A DNA stretch of 64,000 nucleotides from Devosia oryzisoli. Lineage in GTDB: Bacteria > Pseudomonadota > Alphaproteobacteria > Rhizobiales > Devosiaceae. How positions within the stretch are numbered: the first letter of the stretch is position 1; each line of letters starts with the position of its first letter. The notes under the pieces are model-generated. The model searched no databases. It was not told the DNA's origin and saw only the letters and a list, made by a program, of their open reading frames with translations. Position numbers and translations under genes: made by a program. Of this stretch, positions 55,662 to 64,000 are shown one piece after another. The DNA is taken from contig NZ_JACYFU010000002.1 in assembly GCF_014837245.1 (NCBI RefSeq), positions 434,001 through 498,000 of the forward strand. Direction: 5' to 3'.

Positions 55662-56291
55662 TCAGGGATAGAGCCGCTGGCTCGACCAGGGCTGGTCGAC
55701 ACCGTCGCGCGTAAAGCGCACGCGGTCGTGCAGGCGATATTGTCCATCCTTCCAGAACTCAATGCTGAGCGGGAGGAGCCTGTAACCTGACCAGTGAGGC
55801 GGCCGCGGCACATCCCCCTCGCGCAACTGCGCCGTGAGGTCTTCGACCCGCCTCGTGAGCAGCGACCTGCTCTCGAGGGGGCGGGATTGCGCCGAAGCGG
55901 CTGAAGCAATCTGGCTGCCGCGGGCGCGAGAGTGGAAATACTCTTCCGCTTCCGAGGCCGAGACGACCTCGACTGGTCCGCGCATGCGGATCTGCCGGCG
56001 CAGGGACTTCCAGTGCATCACCATCGCCGCCTGCGGATTGGCTGCCAGCTGTTGTCCCTTGGCGCTCTCGAAATTGGTGAAGAAGCAAAAGCCTCGTGCA
56101 TCCCGCCGGTTGAGCAGGACCATCCGAACATCCGGCAGACCCGAGGCATCGGCGGTAGCGATGGCCATGGCATGGGGATCATTGGGCTCGCTGTCCTGGG
56201 CGAGCGCAAACCACTCTTCGAACAAGGCGAACGGATCAAGATCGGTGCGATCCGTGTCGTCGAAGAGGCGCTCGGTCAAGGTCTGCAGCAT
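55662..56291 (-). CDS. pdxH: Pyridoxamine/pyridoxine 5'-phosphate oxidase PdxH
   Basis: FMN enzyme making pyridoxal 5'-phosphate. 209 residues from MLQTLTERL; the upstream open frame is discarded because the fold begins here and GGGAA sits before the ATG. FMN/substrate residues occur in DVRMVLLNRRDARGFCFFTNF (conserved RMVLLK-like strand), MVMHWKSLRRQIRMRG and the C-terminal FWKDGQYRLHDRVRF followed by RLYP. Divergent from the DnaJ-type gene. Confidence 0.94.
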   Translation of the reverse strand: MLQTLTERLFDDTDRTDLDPFALFEEWFALAQDSEPNDPHAMAIATADASGLPDVRMVLLNRRDARGFCFFTNFESAKGQQLAANPQAAMVMHWKSLRRQIRMRGPVEVVSASEAEEYFHSRARGSQIASAASAQSRPLESRSLLTRRVEDLTAQLREGDVPRPPHWSGYRLLPLSIEFWKDGQYRLHDRVRFTRDGVDQPWSSQRLYP

Positions 56292-56404
56292 ATTGATATT
56301 TCCCGCAATTGCCGCGCCGGCAAACTGGACAAGGCCGTGGGGCGTGGCCATATAGGACCTGAATTGTCGGGCGAGCAACGCCCAACCCGAAAAGATAGGA
56401 CCAA

Positions 56405-57361
56405 ATGCGCGATCCTTACACCGTGCTTGGGGTGTCCCGGTCCGCAAGCGAGAAGGACATCAAGTCCGCCTATCGCAAGCTGGCCAAGAAGTATCACCCC
56501 GATCAGAACCCCGACGACCCCTCGGCACATGGCAAGTTTGCCGAGGCAACCCACGCCTACGACCTGCTCAATGACAAGGAGAAGCGGGGTCAGTTCGATC
56601 GTGGCGAAATCGATGCCGATGGCAACCCACGCTTTGCCGGGTTCGGCAATGGCGGCTTCGGCGGCGCCGGCCGGGGCCCCCGCACGGCCGGTGGGGCCGC
56701 CGGCGGATTTTCGGCCGAAGACATCCTCAAGGAGTTCATGAGCGGATTTGGCGGCCAGCCGCGTGGCGGCGCCCGCACCGCTGGTGCGGGCCCAGGTGGG
56801 GCCCAATGGGATCCTTTCGTGGGCGGCGCAACCAGCGCTGGTACGCGCGGCAGCAAGGGCGATGACGTCGTGGTCACCATCGCCGTCTCGCTTGAGGATG
56901 CGCACAAGGGCGCATCGGTTCCGGTCCGGATGCCGTCGGGCAAAATGCTGTCCGTCAAGCTGCCCGACAAGGTGGAGGAGGGCCAGCAGATCCGCCTCAA
57001 GGGACAGGGTTCTCCCAGTCCCTTCGGCGAAGCGGGTGACGCGCTGGTGACGGTGCGCTTCGAAAAATCGAAGCAGTTCCGTCGCGATGGCCACGATATC
57101 CGAACGGACGTTGCGGTGACACTCTACGAGGCGGTGCTGGGTGCGAAGGTGCGCGTACCGACACTAGACGGTTCGGTCGAACTGACGCTACCGCCGGGCG
57201 TGGACACCGCCAAGGCGCTCCGGCTCAAGGGCAAGGGGCTCTACGGTGACGGGGATCTCTACGTCAATGTGCGCGTCGTCCTGCCGCCGGGCGGCGATCC
57301 GGACCTTGAGGCTCTGGCGCGCTTCATGCGCGACCAGAAGCCATATTCGGTCCGCGACTAA
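56405..57361 (+). CDS. DnaJ-type co-chaperone without zinc finger (CbpA-like)
   Basis: A 318-residue Hsp40 with an N-terminal J domain (1-66) containing HPD (31-33), which stimulates DnaK ATPase. A Gly-rich linker (about 78-125) follows, then the two C-terminal substrate-binding domains (DDVVVTIAVSLEDAHKGASVP, KLPDKVEEGQQIRLKGQG, VTLYEAVLGAKVRVPTLDG, LRLKGKGL). No CxxCxGxG zinc motifs, so it is of the DnaJ type-B/CbpA class rather than DnaJ. Function probably in stress-related folding. Confidence 0.92.
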   Translation: MRDPYTVLGVSRSASEKDIKSAYRKLAKKYHPDQNPDDPSAHGKFAEATHAYDLLNDKEKRGQFDRGEIDADGNPRFAGFGNGGFGGAGRGPRTAGGAAGGFSAEDILKEFMSGFGGQPRGGARTAGAGPGGAQWDPFVGGATSAGTRGSKGDDVVVTIAVSLEDAHKGASVPVRMPSGKMLSVKLPDKVEEGQQIRLKGQGSPSPFGEAGDALVTVRFEKSKQFRRDGHDIRTDVAVTLYEAVLGAKVRVPTLDGSVELTLPPGVDTAKALRLKGKGLYGDGDLYVNVRVVLPPGGDPDLEALARFMRDQKPYSVRD

Positions 57362-57374
57362 ATAGGCGCAACGC

Positions 57375-58313
57375 TCACGAGCGCGGCGCAGCGGCCCGGC
57401 GAAGGCGGTCGTTGATGGCCTCACCAAGCCCGGTTTCGGGAATGGGCGAGACGGCAATGACCGCTGCGCCTGACGCGTCCAGCTCGTGCAGCATGGAAAA
57501 GAGATTGCGCGCGGCCTCATAGAGGTCCCCTGCCGGCGACAGGTTGCGCATGAGGCCATCGAACGGCTCCGTCGCGCCGAAGGCCAACCAGGCCTCCCCC
57601 GGCTGGGGCCGTGTTGCCAGGCGCATATGTGCATTGGGCGCGTAATGGCTGAGCAGCATGCCAGGGGCGGAGACTGCGCTGCCCGCCGCCGCCTGTTCCA
57701 CGGGTACCCCGAGAAAGGCCTCGATGCGATCACGGGACAAGGCGCCCGCCCGCAGCTGGAGAGGTCGCTCATCGACCAGAGAAAGAATGGTGGATTCCAC
57801 CCCGGCGGTGCAGGGGCCGCCGTCAAGCACATGAACCTTGCCGTTAAAGCCCAGGGCGACCTGCTCGGCCGTGGTGGGAGACAGCTTGCCGGACGGATTG
57901 GCCGATGGCGCCGCCAGCGGCCGGCCCGTTTCACGCAAGAGCGCCAGCGCTGCGGGGTGGTTTGGAACGCGCAGGGCGACTGTATTGAGCCCGGCCGTAG
58001 CAATGTCGGATAGGCCGTGGCCGGCACGCATCGGCAGCACCAAGCTCAGCGGCCCAGGCCAGAACGCGCGGGCAAGGCGGCGGGCCAGCGGGGAAAACAC
58101 CGCCAGCGTTTCCGCCATTTCCAGCGAAGGCACGTGGATGATCAGGGGATTGAAGCGCGGGCGCCCCTTGGTCTCGTAGATCGCGAGCACTGCGTCGGAG
58201 TTGGTGGCGTCGGCCCCCAAACCGTAGACGGTTTCGGTTGGGAAGGCCTGCAGCTGGCCGGACCGCAGCCGAGCTGCCGCGGCGAGGAGGGTATTGTGAT
58301 CGGGGGTGCGCAT
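57375..58313 (-). CDS. tsaC: L-threonylcarbamoyladenylate synthase
   Basis: Makes threonylcarbamoyl-AMP from threonine, bicarbonate and ATP for t6A37 modification of tRNA. 312 residues, so it is the longer Sua5/YwlC form: the YrdC domain (AFPTETVYGLGADATNSDAVLAI, WPGPLSLVLP, SANPSGKLSPTTAEQV) fills the first 200 residues and a Sua5-type C-terminal domain follows. Divergent from the HDAC-like gene after a 62-base spacer. tlyA-like RNA methylation genes lie nearby but are unrelated in pathway. Confidence 0.92.
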   Translation of the reverse strand: MRTPDHNTLLAAAARLRSGQLQAFPTETVYGLGADATNSDAVLAIYETKGRPRFNPLIIHVPSLEMAETLAVFSPLARRLARAFWPGPLSLVLPMRAGHGLSDIATAGLNTVALRVPNHPAALALLRETGRPLAAPSANPSGKLSPTTAEQVALGFNGKVHVLDGGPCTAGVESTILSLVDERPLQLRAGALSRDRIEAFLGVPVEQAAAGSAVSAPGMLLSHYAPNAHMRLATRPQPGEAWLAFGATEPFDGLMRNLSPAGDLYEAARNLFSMLHELDASGAAVIAVSPIPETGLGEAINDRLRRAAAPRS

Positions 58314-58375
58314 GCAGGCTGTTTGACAACAGGCCTCGGGCGCGTCAAGACGATTGAGCCATAAGGATTGCCCGC

Positions 58376-59302
58376 GTGAGCACGCTTCTCGTCAGTCAGC
58401 CGAACTTCGAGGACCATGTTACGCCGCGCGGCCACCCCGAGCGTCCCGACCGGATTCGTGCGGTCGAGGAGGCCCTGGCCGACGCACGGTTCGATTCCCT
58501 GATGCGACGCACGGCGCCATCCGCCGATGTCACGCTCGCCGAGCTTGTTCATGATCGAAATTATATGCAGCGGCTGCGCGATGCGCGCCCGGCTGAAGGC
58601 ATTGGGCAAATCGACGGCGATACATTCATCTCTCACAGGTCGCTCTCTGCAGTGGCGACAGGGCTTGGCGCGGCGTTGGCTGCGCTCGACGCGGTGCTTC
58701 TTGGGGAGGCCGACAATGCGTTTTGCGCCATCCGGCCGCCGGGACACCACGCGGAAATCGCAATGCCGATGGGGTTTTGTCTTATCAATACGGTCGCCAT
58801 CACAGCTCGGGAGGCGCAGCGCAAATACGGTGCTGAACGGATCGCCATCGTGGATTTCGACGTGCACCACGGCAACGGCACGCAGGACATCTTCAAGGAT
58901 GAGCCGAGCGTCTTCTATGCATCAAGCCATCAGATGCCGCTTTACCCCGGCACCGGCGCACCGAACGAGACCGGCGTCGGCAACATCCTCAACGTACCCC
59001 TGCCGCCCGACAGCGACGGCGCGGAGATGCGGAGGGCTTACCGCGAAATCATCCTTCCCGCCCTCGACAACTTCTCCCCCGACCTTCTGCTGATCTCGGC
59101 CGGGTTCGATGCCCATGAGCGCGACCCGTTGGCGCAGCTGCGCTGGGTGGATGAGGACTATACCTGGCTCACGGGGAAGTTGATGGAGGTTGCGGGCCGC
59201 CGGTGCGCCGACCGTGTTGTTTCGCTGCTTGAAGGTGGGTATGACCTCAAGGGCCTTGCCGGCGGGGCCAGCCACCATGTGGCAACACTGCTCCACGGCT
59301 GA
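58376..59302 (+). CDS. Histone deacetylase-like zinc hydrolase (acetylpolyamine amidohydrolase family)
   Basis: A 308-residue arginase-deacetylase-fold protein. [23 protein letters not shown] holds the catalytic His pair, [14 protein letters not shown] gives zinc Asp and His, and [16 protein letters not shown] gives another metal ligand. The GTG start has AAGGA eight bases upstream. Substrates in bacteria include acetylpolyamines and acetylated metabolites; not determinable here. xseB follows 29 bases later. Confidence 0.9.
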   Translation: MSTLLVSQPNFEDHVTPRGHPERPDRIRAVEEALADARFDSLMRRTAPSADVTLAELVHDRNYMQRLRDARPAEGIGQIDGDTFISHRSLSAVATGLGAALAALDAVLLGEADNAFCAIRPPGHHAEIAMPMGFCLINTVAITAREAQRKYGAERIAIVDFDVHHGNGTQDIFKDEPSVFYASSHQMPLYPGTGAPNETGVGNILNVPLPPDSDGAEMRRAYREIILPALDNFSPDLLLISAGFDAHERDPLAQLRWVDEDYTWLTGKLMEVAGRRCADRVVSLLEGGYDLKGLAGGASHHVATLLHG

Positions 59303-59331
59303 ACGACCACCAGGAAAGAACAGGGCTACCA

Positions 59332-59583
59332 ATGGCCGAAACAGCGCATGACGACGTGAAATCCCTCAGCTTCGAGGCCGCGCTGGAACAACTCGAGGGC
59401 ATCGTGCAGAAGCTCGAGAGCGGCAGGGCTCCGCTGGCCGAGTCGATCGCTATCTATGAACGCGGCGAGGCTCTCAAGGCGCATTGCGAAATGCTGTTGC
59501 GCACGGCCGAAGCGCGGATCGAAAAGATCACGCTCAGCCGCGACGGGCGGGCCACAGGCACTGAACCTCTCGACTCCATCTGA
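59332..59583 (+). CDS. xseB: Exodeoxyribonuclease VII small subunit XseB
   Basis: Small helical subunit of exonuclease VII, which degrades single-stranded DNA with XseA. 83 residues: [36 protein letters not shown] in context is the whole family signature, with heptad helices, followed by [16 protein letters not shown]. xseA is not in the window. It sits in the HDAC-like-xseB-SCO-tlyA run; an xseB-tlyA neighbourhood is common. Confidence 0.95.
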   Translation: MAETAHDDVKSLSFEAALEQLEGIVQKLESGRAPLAESIAIYERGEALKAHCEMLLRTAEARIEKITLSRDGRATGTEPLDSI

Positions 59584-59591
59584 ACCAATCC

Positions 59592-60191
59592 ATGACGACC
59601 AATCGCGCCCTGCGCAACTTCCGGATCGTGCTCTGGGTGCTGGTGGCCATTGCGGCCATCGGTGCCACGGCGCTGTTCATGTTCAAGCCGCCGCAAAGGC
59701 CGCTGGGCGTGACGGGCCAGGAATTTGCGCTGACCTCGACCCAGGGCGGGACCTTCACGCAAGCCGAACTTGTCGGCACGCCCAGCCTTGTCTTTTTCGG
59801 CTATACTTTTTGCCCTGATGTCTGCCCCACGACGCTGGCTGAGACGACAGCATGGCGGCAGCAGCTCGGTCTGACGCCAGAGCAGCTGCGGATCATCTTC
59901 GTCACGGTCGACCCGGAGCGCGACACGCCGGAGATGGTGAAGTCCTATGTGGAGGGGTACGACCCCTCCATCATCGGTCTCGTCGGCACGCCGGAGGAAA
60001 CGCAGAAGGCCAAGGACGCTTTCGGTGTCTTTTCCGAAAAGGCGGGCGATGTGGACACCGACTACTACCTCGTCAACCACACGGCGCTCACCTTCCTGAT
60101 CGGCGCCGACGGACGGTTCGAAGGCACCATTGCCTATGAGGAGGCAAGCGACACGGCGCTGGCCAAGATCAAGCGGCTCGTCGAGGGGTGA
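59592..60191 (+). CDS. SCO1/SenC/PrrC-family copper chaperone
   Basis: A membrane-anchored periplasmic thioredoxin-fold protein, 199 residues. One N-terminal helix (FRIVLWVLVAIAAIGATALF) precedes the domain. Copper ligands are Cys74 and Cys78 in FCPDVCPT and His163 in VNHTALTF. SCO proteins load CuA of cytochrome c oxidase. No cytochrome oxidase genes are nearby. The stop overlaps the tlyA GTG start, and xseB ends eight bases before it. Confidence 0.93.
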   Translation: MTTNRALRNFRIVLWVLVAIAAIGATALFMFKPPQRPLGVTGQEFALTSTQGGTFTQAELVGTPSLVFFGYTFCPDVCPTTLAETTAWRQQLGLTPEQLRIIFVTVDPERDTPEMVKSYVEGYDPSIIGLVGTPEETQKAKDAFGVFSEKAGDVDTDYYLVNHTALTFLIGADGRFEGTIAYEEASDTALAKIKRLVEG

Positions 60192-60925
60192 GCCGGTTCC
60201 GGCTCGACCTGGCACTGGAGCACCGCGGGCTGTTGCCGAGCCGGGCGCGGGCGCGCGACGCCATTCTGCGCGGTACTGTTTCAGTCAATGGCGTGCCCGC
60301 CAAAAAGCCAAATCAGATGGTGGGCAAAGAGGACATTCTGACGCTGGACGACCCTGCGGCCGGCTATGTTTCGCGCGCGGCGCTGAAGCTGATTGCCGGG
60401 CTGGATGCAGGCAATGTCAGCGTCGAGGGCATGGTCTGCCTCGACGTCGGCTCGTCCACCGGCGGTTTTACCCAGGTGCTGCTTGAGAGAGGCGCGGGGC
60501 GCGTTTACGCGGTCGATGTCGGGCATGGGCAACTGCATGAAAGCCTTCGCGGCGACCCACGCGTGATCAGCCTCGAAGGCACCAATGCTCGTGATCTCGA
60601 CCGCGAGACGATCCCCGACCCGATCGATCTAGTGGTTTCCGACGTCAGCTTTGTTTCGGTGACAAAGGTGCTCGCGGCGCCGCTGGCGTTGTGCGGGCCG
60701 TCTGCCGATGTCGTCGTGCTGTTCAAGCCGCAGTTCGAGGTGGGGCGGGAGTCTGTCGGCAAGGGCGGGATTGTGTCGGATGGTGCCGCGAGCGAGGCCG
60801 CCATGGCAGCCGTCGTGCGGTTCGTGGAAGAGGCGGGTTTTGCTCTCGCCGCCACGGTGCCCTCCCCGATTGCCGGCGGAGATGGGAACCGCGAGACGGT
60901 GCTGGTGTTCCGCCGGCAGCGATAA
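60188..60925 (+). CDS. tlyA: TlyA-family rRNA 2'-O-methyltransferase
   Basis: S4-domain/FtsJ-type methyltransferase, 245 residues. The S4 RNA-binding domain is at 1-60 (RLDLALEHRGLLPSRARARD, KPNQMVGKEDIL). The SAM domain has CLDVGSSTGGFTQVLLERGA, VVSDVSFVS and LFKPQFEVGRE with the K-D-K type catalytic residues. Homologues methylate 16S C1409 and 23S C1920 or act as haemolysins; the rRNA role is most likely. It starts with GTG overlapping the SCO stop (GTGA). Confidence 0.92.
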   Translation: MSRFRLDLALEHRGLLPSRARARDAILRGTVSVNGVPAKKPNQMVGKEDILTLDDPAAGYVSRAALKLIAGLDAGNVSVEGMVCLDVGSSTGGFTQVLLERGAGRVYAVDVGHGQLHESLRGDPRVISLEGTNARDLDRETIPDPIDLVVSDVSFVSVTKVLAAPLALCGPSADVVVLFKPQFEVGRESVGKGGIVSDGAASEAAMAAVVRFVEEAGFALAATVPSPIAGGDGNRETVLVFRRQR

Positions 60926-60967
60926 TCAGGGGTTTGCGCTTCCGCACGCCGATAGGTGGTGGTGCGG

Positions 60968-61504
60968 TCAGGCGCGCCAAGCGTCGAAGCTGCCGCCGGC
61001 GATCAGGCCCCAGTAGAGTTTGCCGGAACTGGTCCGGGCGGTGGCGAGGCCGAACTCCACGAACTTTGGCGAGAGCAGCGTGTTGCGGTGGCCAGCCGAT
61101 CCGAGCCAACCTTGGATGACCTCGGGGAGGGTCTTGTAGCCCTTGGCAACATTTTCGCCCACGGCGCCGAGATAGCCGACCTCCGTCACGCGCTGGCGCA
61201 AGGTCACGCCGAGGTCGTGGCTCAGCGTATCCTTGCTCGCCATCAGGCGGGCCTGGGACCGGGCCGCGGCCTCGAGGCGGGGATTGTAGCTCCAGGGCGG
61301 TGCGCCGTTGGCTGCGCGTACCTTGTTGATGGCGGCAAGGATCTGATCCCGCGACAGGCTTTCCGGGCGGTTATCCGTAGCGGCGGGCAGCGGCGGAATG
61401 GTCGACGAGCAGGCCGCAAGGATGGCGCTCGTGCCGAGGACGAGCAGGGCGCGGCGGGTGAAGACGGGCACCGCATCGCCGGCAGGAAGGTCAGGCAAGG
61501 TCAT
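60968..61504 (-). CDS. CAP-domain lipoprotein
   Basis: A 178-residue secreted protein with a signal (FTRRALLVLGTSAILA) ending in lipobox ILAAC (Cys32), then a CAP/SCP fold: AINKVRAANGAPPWSYNPRLEAAA, SHDLGVTLRQRV, VGENVAKG, WLGSAGHRNTLLSP and KFVEFGLA. The CAP active-site-like His residues are SHD and GHR. CAP proteins are of diverse or unknown function. Its start lies inside the end of the APH(6)-like gene (14-base overlap), suggesting coupling. Confidence 0.9.
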   Translation of the reverse strand: MTLPDLPAGDAVPVFTRRALLVLGTSAILAACSSTIPPLPAATDNRPESLSRDQILAAINKVRAANGAPPWSYNPRLEAAARSQARLMASKDTLSHDLGVTLRQRVTEVGYLGAVGENVAKGYKTLPEVIQGWLGSAGHRNTLLSPKFVEFGLATARTSSGKLYWGLIAGGSFDAWRA

Positions 61505-62342
61505 AGGCGCTCAGGAGGTTGGGGAGCACGGCCAGGTCGCCGGTGATGGGGTTGCCCGCCTCAAGGTCCCAGCAGACGCTGAGCCCGGCATGGGCGGCGG
61601 CAAACCCAAGGATACGCTTGCGCTCGAGCCCCAGCCGGGCCGAAAAGGCATCGGCCATGCTGCGGATGCGGCGCGGGTCCGACATCAGCTTGCCTGCCCC
61701 GGCCGGATTGCGGAAGGCGTTGGCCACCTCGTAATGCGGATCGCCGTAGAGGCCCTTGGGGTCGATCGCCAGCCAGCCGCGATCGGAGGAGAGGATGTTG
61801 TCGTGGTGGAGGTCGCCGTGCAGGGGTACCTCGGGCGTGGGCTTGTCGAAGAGTTTGAGCGCAATGCCGGCAGCGCGCGCATAAAGGTCGCGCGCCGTGT
61901 GTGGCCAGGCTCGCACATCGGTATCGAACAAGGGCTGGAAGCGCTCGCGCAGCGGCTGCAGGCCTGGTGGGGGGTCGGCGCGATGGCGATGGAGATTGGC
62001 GACCACGGTGCAGAGCGCGGCCGTGGCTTCATCGTCATGGCCGTTTCGCGCCGGCTCGCCCAGGGTGCCGCCGTCGAGCCATTCCATGAAGATGGTATCG
62101 CCATGCAGGTCGAAGACGGTGGCGGCGCCGTCGCCCTCATACCACTGGAGGAGCCGCGCCCCCCTGCCCTCTTCCTCGCTTGCACCGGGCTTGAGGATCT
62201 TGAGCGCAGCGAAATTGCGTCCGTTCTGTTCGACACGGAAAATCCAGCTGCGCGGCGTCTCGGCCACGGGCGTAGACTTGGTGAGCGACCAGCGGATCAT
62301 GGCGCGACTAAGCGCCGTTTCGGCGGGAGACTGATTCATCAT
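61491..62342 (-). CDS. Aminoglycoside/hydroxyurea phosphotransferase-like kinase (APH(6) family)
   Basis: A 283-residue kinase of the APH_6_hur family. The catalytic loop is HGDLHHDN (175-182) and the metal-binding DPKGLYGDP follows (194-202). Family members inactivate streptomycin or hydroxyurea, but chromosomal relatives in Rhizobiales may have other substrates, so resistance should not be assumed. The stop overlaps the CAP-domain lipoprotein start. Confidence 0.86.
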   Translation of the reverse strand: MMNQSPAETALSRAMIRWSLTKSTPVAETPRSWIFRVEQNGRNFAALKILKPGASEEEGRGARLLQWYEGDGAATVFDLHGDTIFMEWLDGGTLGEPARNGHDDEATAALCTVVANLHRHRADPPPGLQPLRERFQPLFDTDVRAWPHTARDLYARAAGIALKLFDKPTPEVPLHGDLHHDNILSSDRGWLAIDPKGLYGDPHYEVANAFRNPAGAGKLMSDPRRIRSMADAFSARLGLERKRILGFAAAHAGLSVCWDLEAGNPITGDLAVLPNLLSAYDLA

Positions 62343-62452
62343 GGCGCCATTAGAGCAGAAGGCGTCGTTTTATTCGACATGCTCGTGAGCGGTGCCGGGC
62401 GAAGGTGAAGAAAGTTGGGCGAACCGGTACCCGCGGGCATGGTTATGGCTTC

Positions 62453-62490
62453 CACCCCCGCCCCGGCCCTCCCCACGAGGAGAGGGAGTT
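62453..62490. repeat. GC-rich palindromic element between uxaC and the APH(6)-like gene
   Basis: CCCTCCCC and GGAGAGGG pair with one mismatch around ACGA, in a CCACCCCCGCCCCGGCC-type context. It looks like a partial copy of the Rhizobiales intergenic palindromic repeats. It may also end transcription of uxaC, since it lies 44 bases after its stop, but no U-tract is present. Confidence 0.45.
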
Positions 62491-62533
62491 GGAGGCCGGC
62501 GGCCCGTGCATTCTCACTTCGGTAGAAGAGGCT

Positions 62534-63952
62534 CTACTTGATGCGATACGCGTCTTTTGCCGCCTGGTAGCTCAGGTGCTTGGCGATTTCCTCGGCGCTC
62601 GATTTGCTGAGGCGGTTTTCACCCACCCAGCGCCCGAGGAAGCCACAGACTTCGCGGCGCCAGACATCATGCCGTGCGGGAATGGACAAAAGGGCCCGCG
62701 TGTCATCGTTGAAGCCGGCGAGATTGTAGAAGCCGGCCGTCTCCACGACCTGATCGAGGTAGCGCCGGATGCCCTGGGGACTATCGTGGAACCACCAGGG
62801 CGGCCCGATCATGAGACTGGGCCAATACCCCGCCATCGGCGCCAGTTCCCGCGCATAGGTGGTTTCATCGAGCACGAACATGATGAGGCGAAGATTGGGC
62901 TCATTACCGCAGCGCGACAACAGGGCCCGCATGCCGCCCACATAGTCGGTGGGACCGGGAATGTCGGCGCCGAGGTCCGGGCCGCGCTCGGCCATCAGGA
63001 GCGGATCGGTGTTGCGGCGGGATCCGGCATGGATTTGCATGACCATGCCGTCTTCCACCGAAAGCAGCGCCATCTCCGTCATCATCTGGGCGCGGAACAG
63101 TTCGGCATCGTTGGCGTCGTGGCGGTCAGCCAGCACCTTGTCGAGGAGGGCCTGTTTTTCCGGCGCCGACAGATCGGCGGTATTGGCAGTGGGGACACCG
63201 TGATCGGTGGCAACGGCACCGAAGCGCCGGAAGTACTCGCGGCGCTTGCGATGGGCGTTGATGAGACCGTCCCATTTGGTGACGTCCTCGCCCGTGACCT
63301 CACCGAATCTCTTGAGGTTTTCGATGATAGCGGGGCGGCTGGGATCGGTGACGTCGTCTGGCCGATAGGTTGTGCGCACCTGTCCGATCAGCCCCTGCTC
63401 CGCCATCGACTGGTGGTGCGTGAGCGGATCGAGCGCAAACTCCGTGGTCGCAATCACTTCGACGTTGAAGCGTCCGAGAATGGCGCGCGGGAGAAGCTCT
63501 GGCGTTGCCAGTTGACGATCGATTTCGGCGTAGATGCTATCGGCGGTCCCGCCGGAGAGCTCTTCTTTTATGCCAAACACGGCCTCCAGGGAGTGGTCGA
63601 TCCAGGTCTTCGAAGGGGTGCCTTGGAAGAGATAGTAGTTTTCGGCAAACAGCTGCCAGGCCTTGCGGCCGTCGGCTTCCACCGGCTTGCCGTCCTTCCG
63701 CGGAATGCCAAGCGCGTCATAGTCGATGCCGCGGCTTTTGAGCATGCGCAGGACGTAGTGATCGGGCGTCAGGAAGAGCGCCGTGGGGCTCGAAAAGCGC
63801 TGGTTCTGGGCAAACCACGCCGGGTCGGTATGGCCGTGCGGGCTCACGATGGGCAGGTCACGCACCGCTGGGTACAGGTCCCGGGCGATGGAATGGGCCG
63901 GTTCCGAGGCGGGAAACAGGCGGTCGGGGTGAAGGTGGGATGGCTGGGTCAT
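62534..63952 (-). CDS. uxaC: Glucuronate/galacturonate isomerase UxaC
   Basis: First enzyme of hexuronate catabolism: converts D-glucuronate to D-fructuronate (or galacturonate to tagaturonate). 472 residues, the family length, from ATG 63952; an in-frame ATG at 63997 would add 15. Landmarks are PIVSPHGHTDPAWF (metal-binding His pair), TTEFALDPLTHHQSM, MQIHAGSRRNTDPLL and WWFHDSPQGIRRYLDQV. No other hexuronate genes are in the window; they may lie past the right edge. The sequence after 63952 is too short to say more. Confidence 0.95.
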   Translation of the reverse strand: MTQPSHLHPDRLFPASEPAHSIARDLYPAVRDLPIVSPHGHTDPAWFAQNQRFSSPTALFLTPDHYVLRMLKSRGIDYDALGIPRKDGKPVEADGRKAWQLFAENYYLFQGTPSKTWIDHSLEAVFGIKEELSGGTADSIYAEIDRQLATPELLPRAILGRFNVEVIATTEFALDPLTHHQSMAEQGLIGQVRTTYRPDDVTDPSRPAIIENLKRFGEVTGEDVTKWDGLINAHRKRREYFRRFGAVATDHGVPTANTADLSAPEKQALLDKVLADRHDANDAELFRAQMMTEMALLSVEDGMVMQIHAGSRRNTDPLLMAERGPDLGADIPGPTDYVGGMRALLSRCGNEPNLRLIMFVLDETTYARELAPMAGYWPSLMIGPPWWFHDSPQGIRRYLDQVVETAGFYNLAGFNDDTRALLSIPARHDVWRREVCGFLGRWVGENRLSKSSAEEIAKHLSYQAAKDAYRIK

Positions 63953-64000
63953 GGCGCGGTTGTGCCATGTTCCCCGCAGCACTTCAATGTCTTCCATACA

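Overview
The window looks like chromosomal core from an alphaproteobacterium of the Hyphomicrobiales, most likely Devosia or a close relative (inference from gene content and protein style; no search was run). Supporting signs are high GC, a short-form HisG that needs HisZ, groESL behind a perfect CIRCE, an Mrp protein whose usual CxxC is replaced by an APDT sequence, and GC-rich mosaic palindromes of the kind common in Rhizobiales. There are no rRNA genes, CRISPR arrays, phage genes or insertion sequences, and one tRNA (His).

Layout. 1-2489: zinc uptake, with znuA (cut by the window edge) divergent from znuC-znuB-zur and two Zur-box-like palindromes between them. 2501-6035: GFA-type zinc protein, rsmD, an RluB-type pseudouridine synthase with a very long Arg/Gly/Pro tail, and a lipoprotein. 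6126-11768: lspA, ileS, ribF and a HAD hydrolase on the minus strand; ileS carries an in-frame copy of a palindromic repeat. 11858-18209: degenerate EAL protein, ROK regulator, sigma-54 activator, reductase, EamA transporter and small conserved genes. 18278-20753: groESL with promoter, CIRCE and terminator, then an orphan BrnA-like antitoxin. 20750-26507: TSUP permease, a glycosyltransferase/GtrA pair, and hisS-hisZ-hisG followed by an overlapping 50-residue membrane protein. 26508-30238: DUF1127-like gene, L,D-transpeptidase, TadG-like von Willebrand protein, tRNA-His. 30239-37878: a PdhS/DivL-like histidine kinase without its phospho-acceptor His, then a five-component dipeptide-type ABC transporter encoded by four genes. 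37875-44432: DUF3072, GH1 glucosidase, mrp, transaldolase, aromatic/aspartate aminotransferase, etfAB. 44633-51536: M20 hydrolase, AbrB transporter, small secreted protein, GH13 glucosidase, cupin, 2-hydroxyacid dehydrogenase, AEC transporter. 51623-54715: glpD-glpK behind a cluster of CGAAA repeats. 54748-63952: DUF1499, pdxH, a DnaJ-type chaperone, tsaC, an HDAC-like hydrolase with xseB, SCO1 and tlyA, a CAP lipoprotein overlapping an APH(6)-like kinase, and uxaC.

How the genes work together. Zur probably controls its own operon through the shared znuA/znuC intergenic region. ribF-ileS-lspA is a familiar bacterial grouping. hisS, hisZ and hisG are tightly packed and may be co-expressed. The ABC genes form one translationally coupled operon. 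glpD and glpK convert glycerol to dihydroxyacetone phosphate. The most unusual items are the repeat-derived peptide in IleS, the kinase-dead-looking sensor, the unannotated small ORFs near hisG and znuC, and the RluB tail. No clearly new multi-gene system was found.
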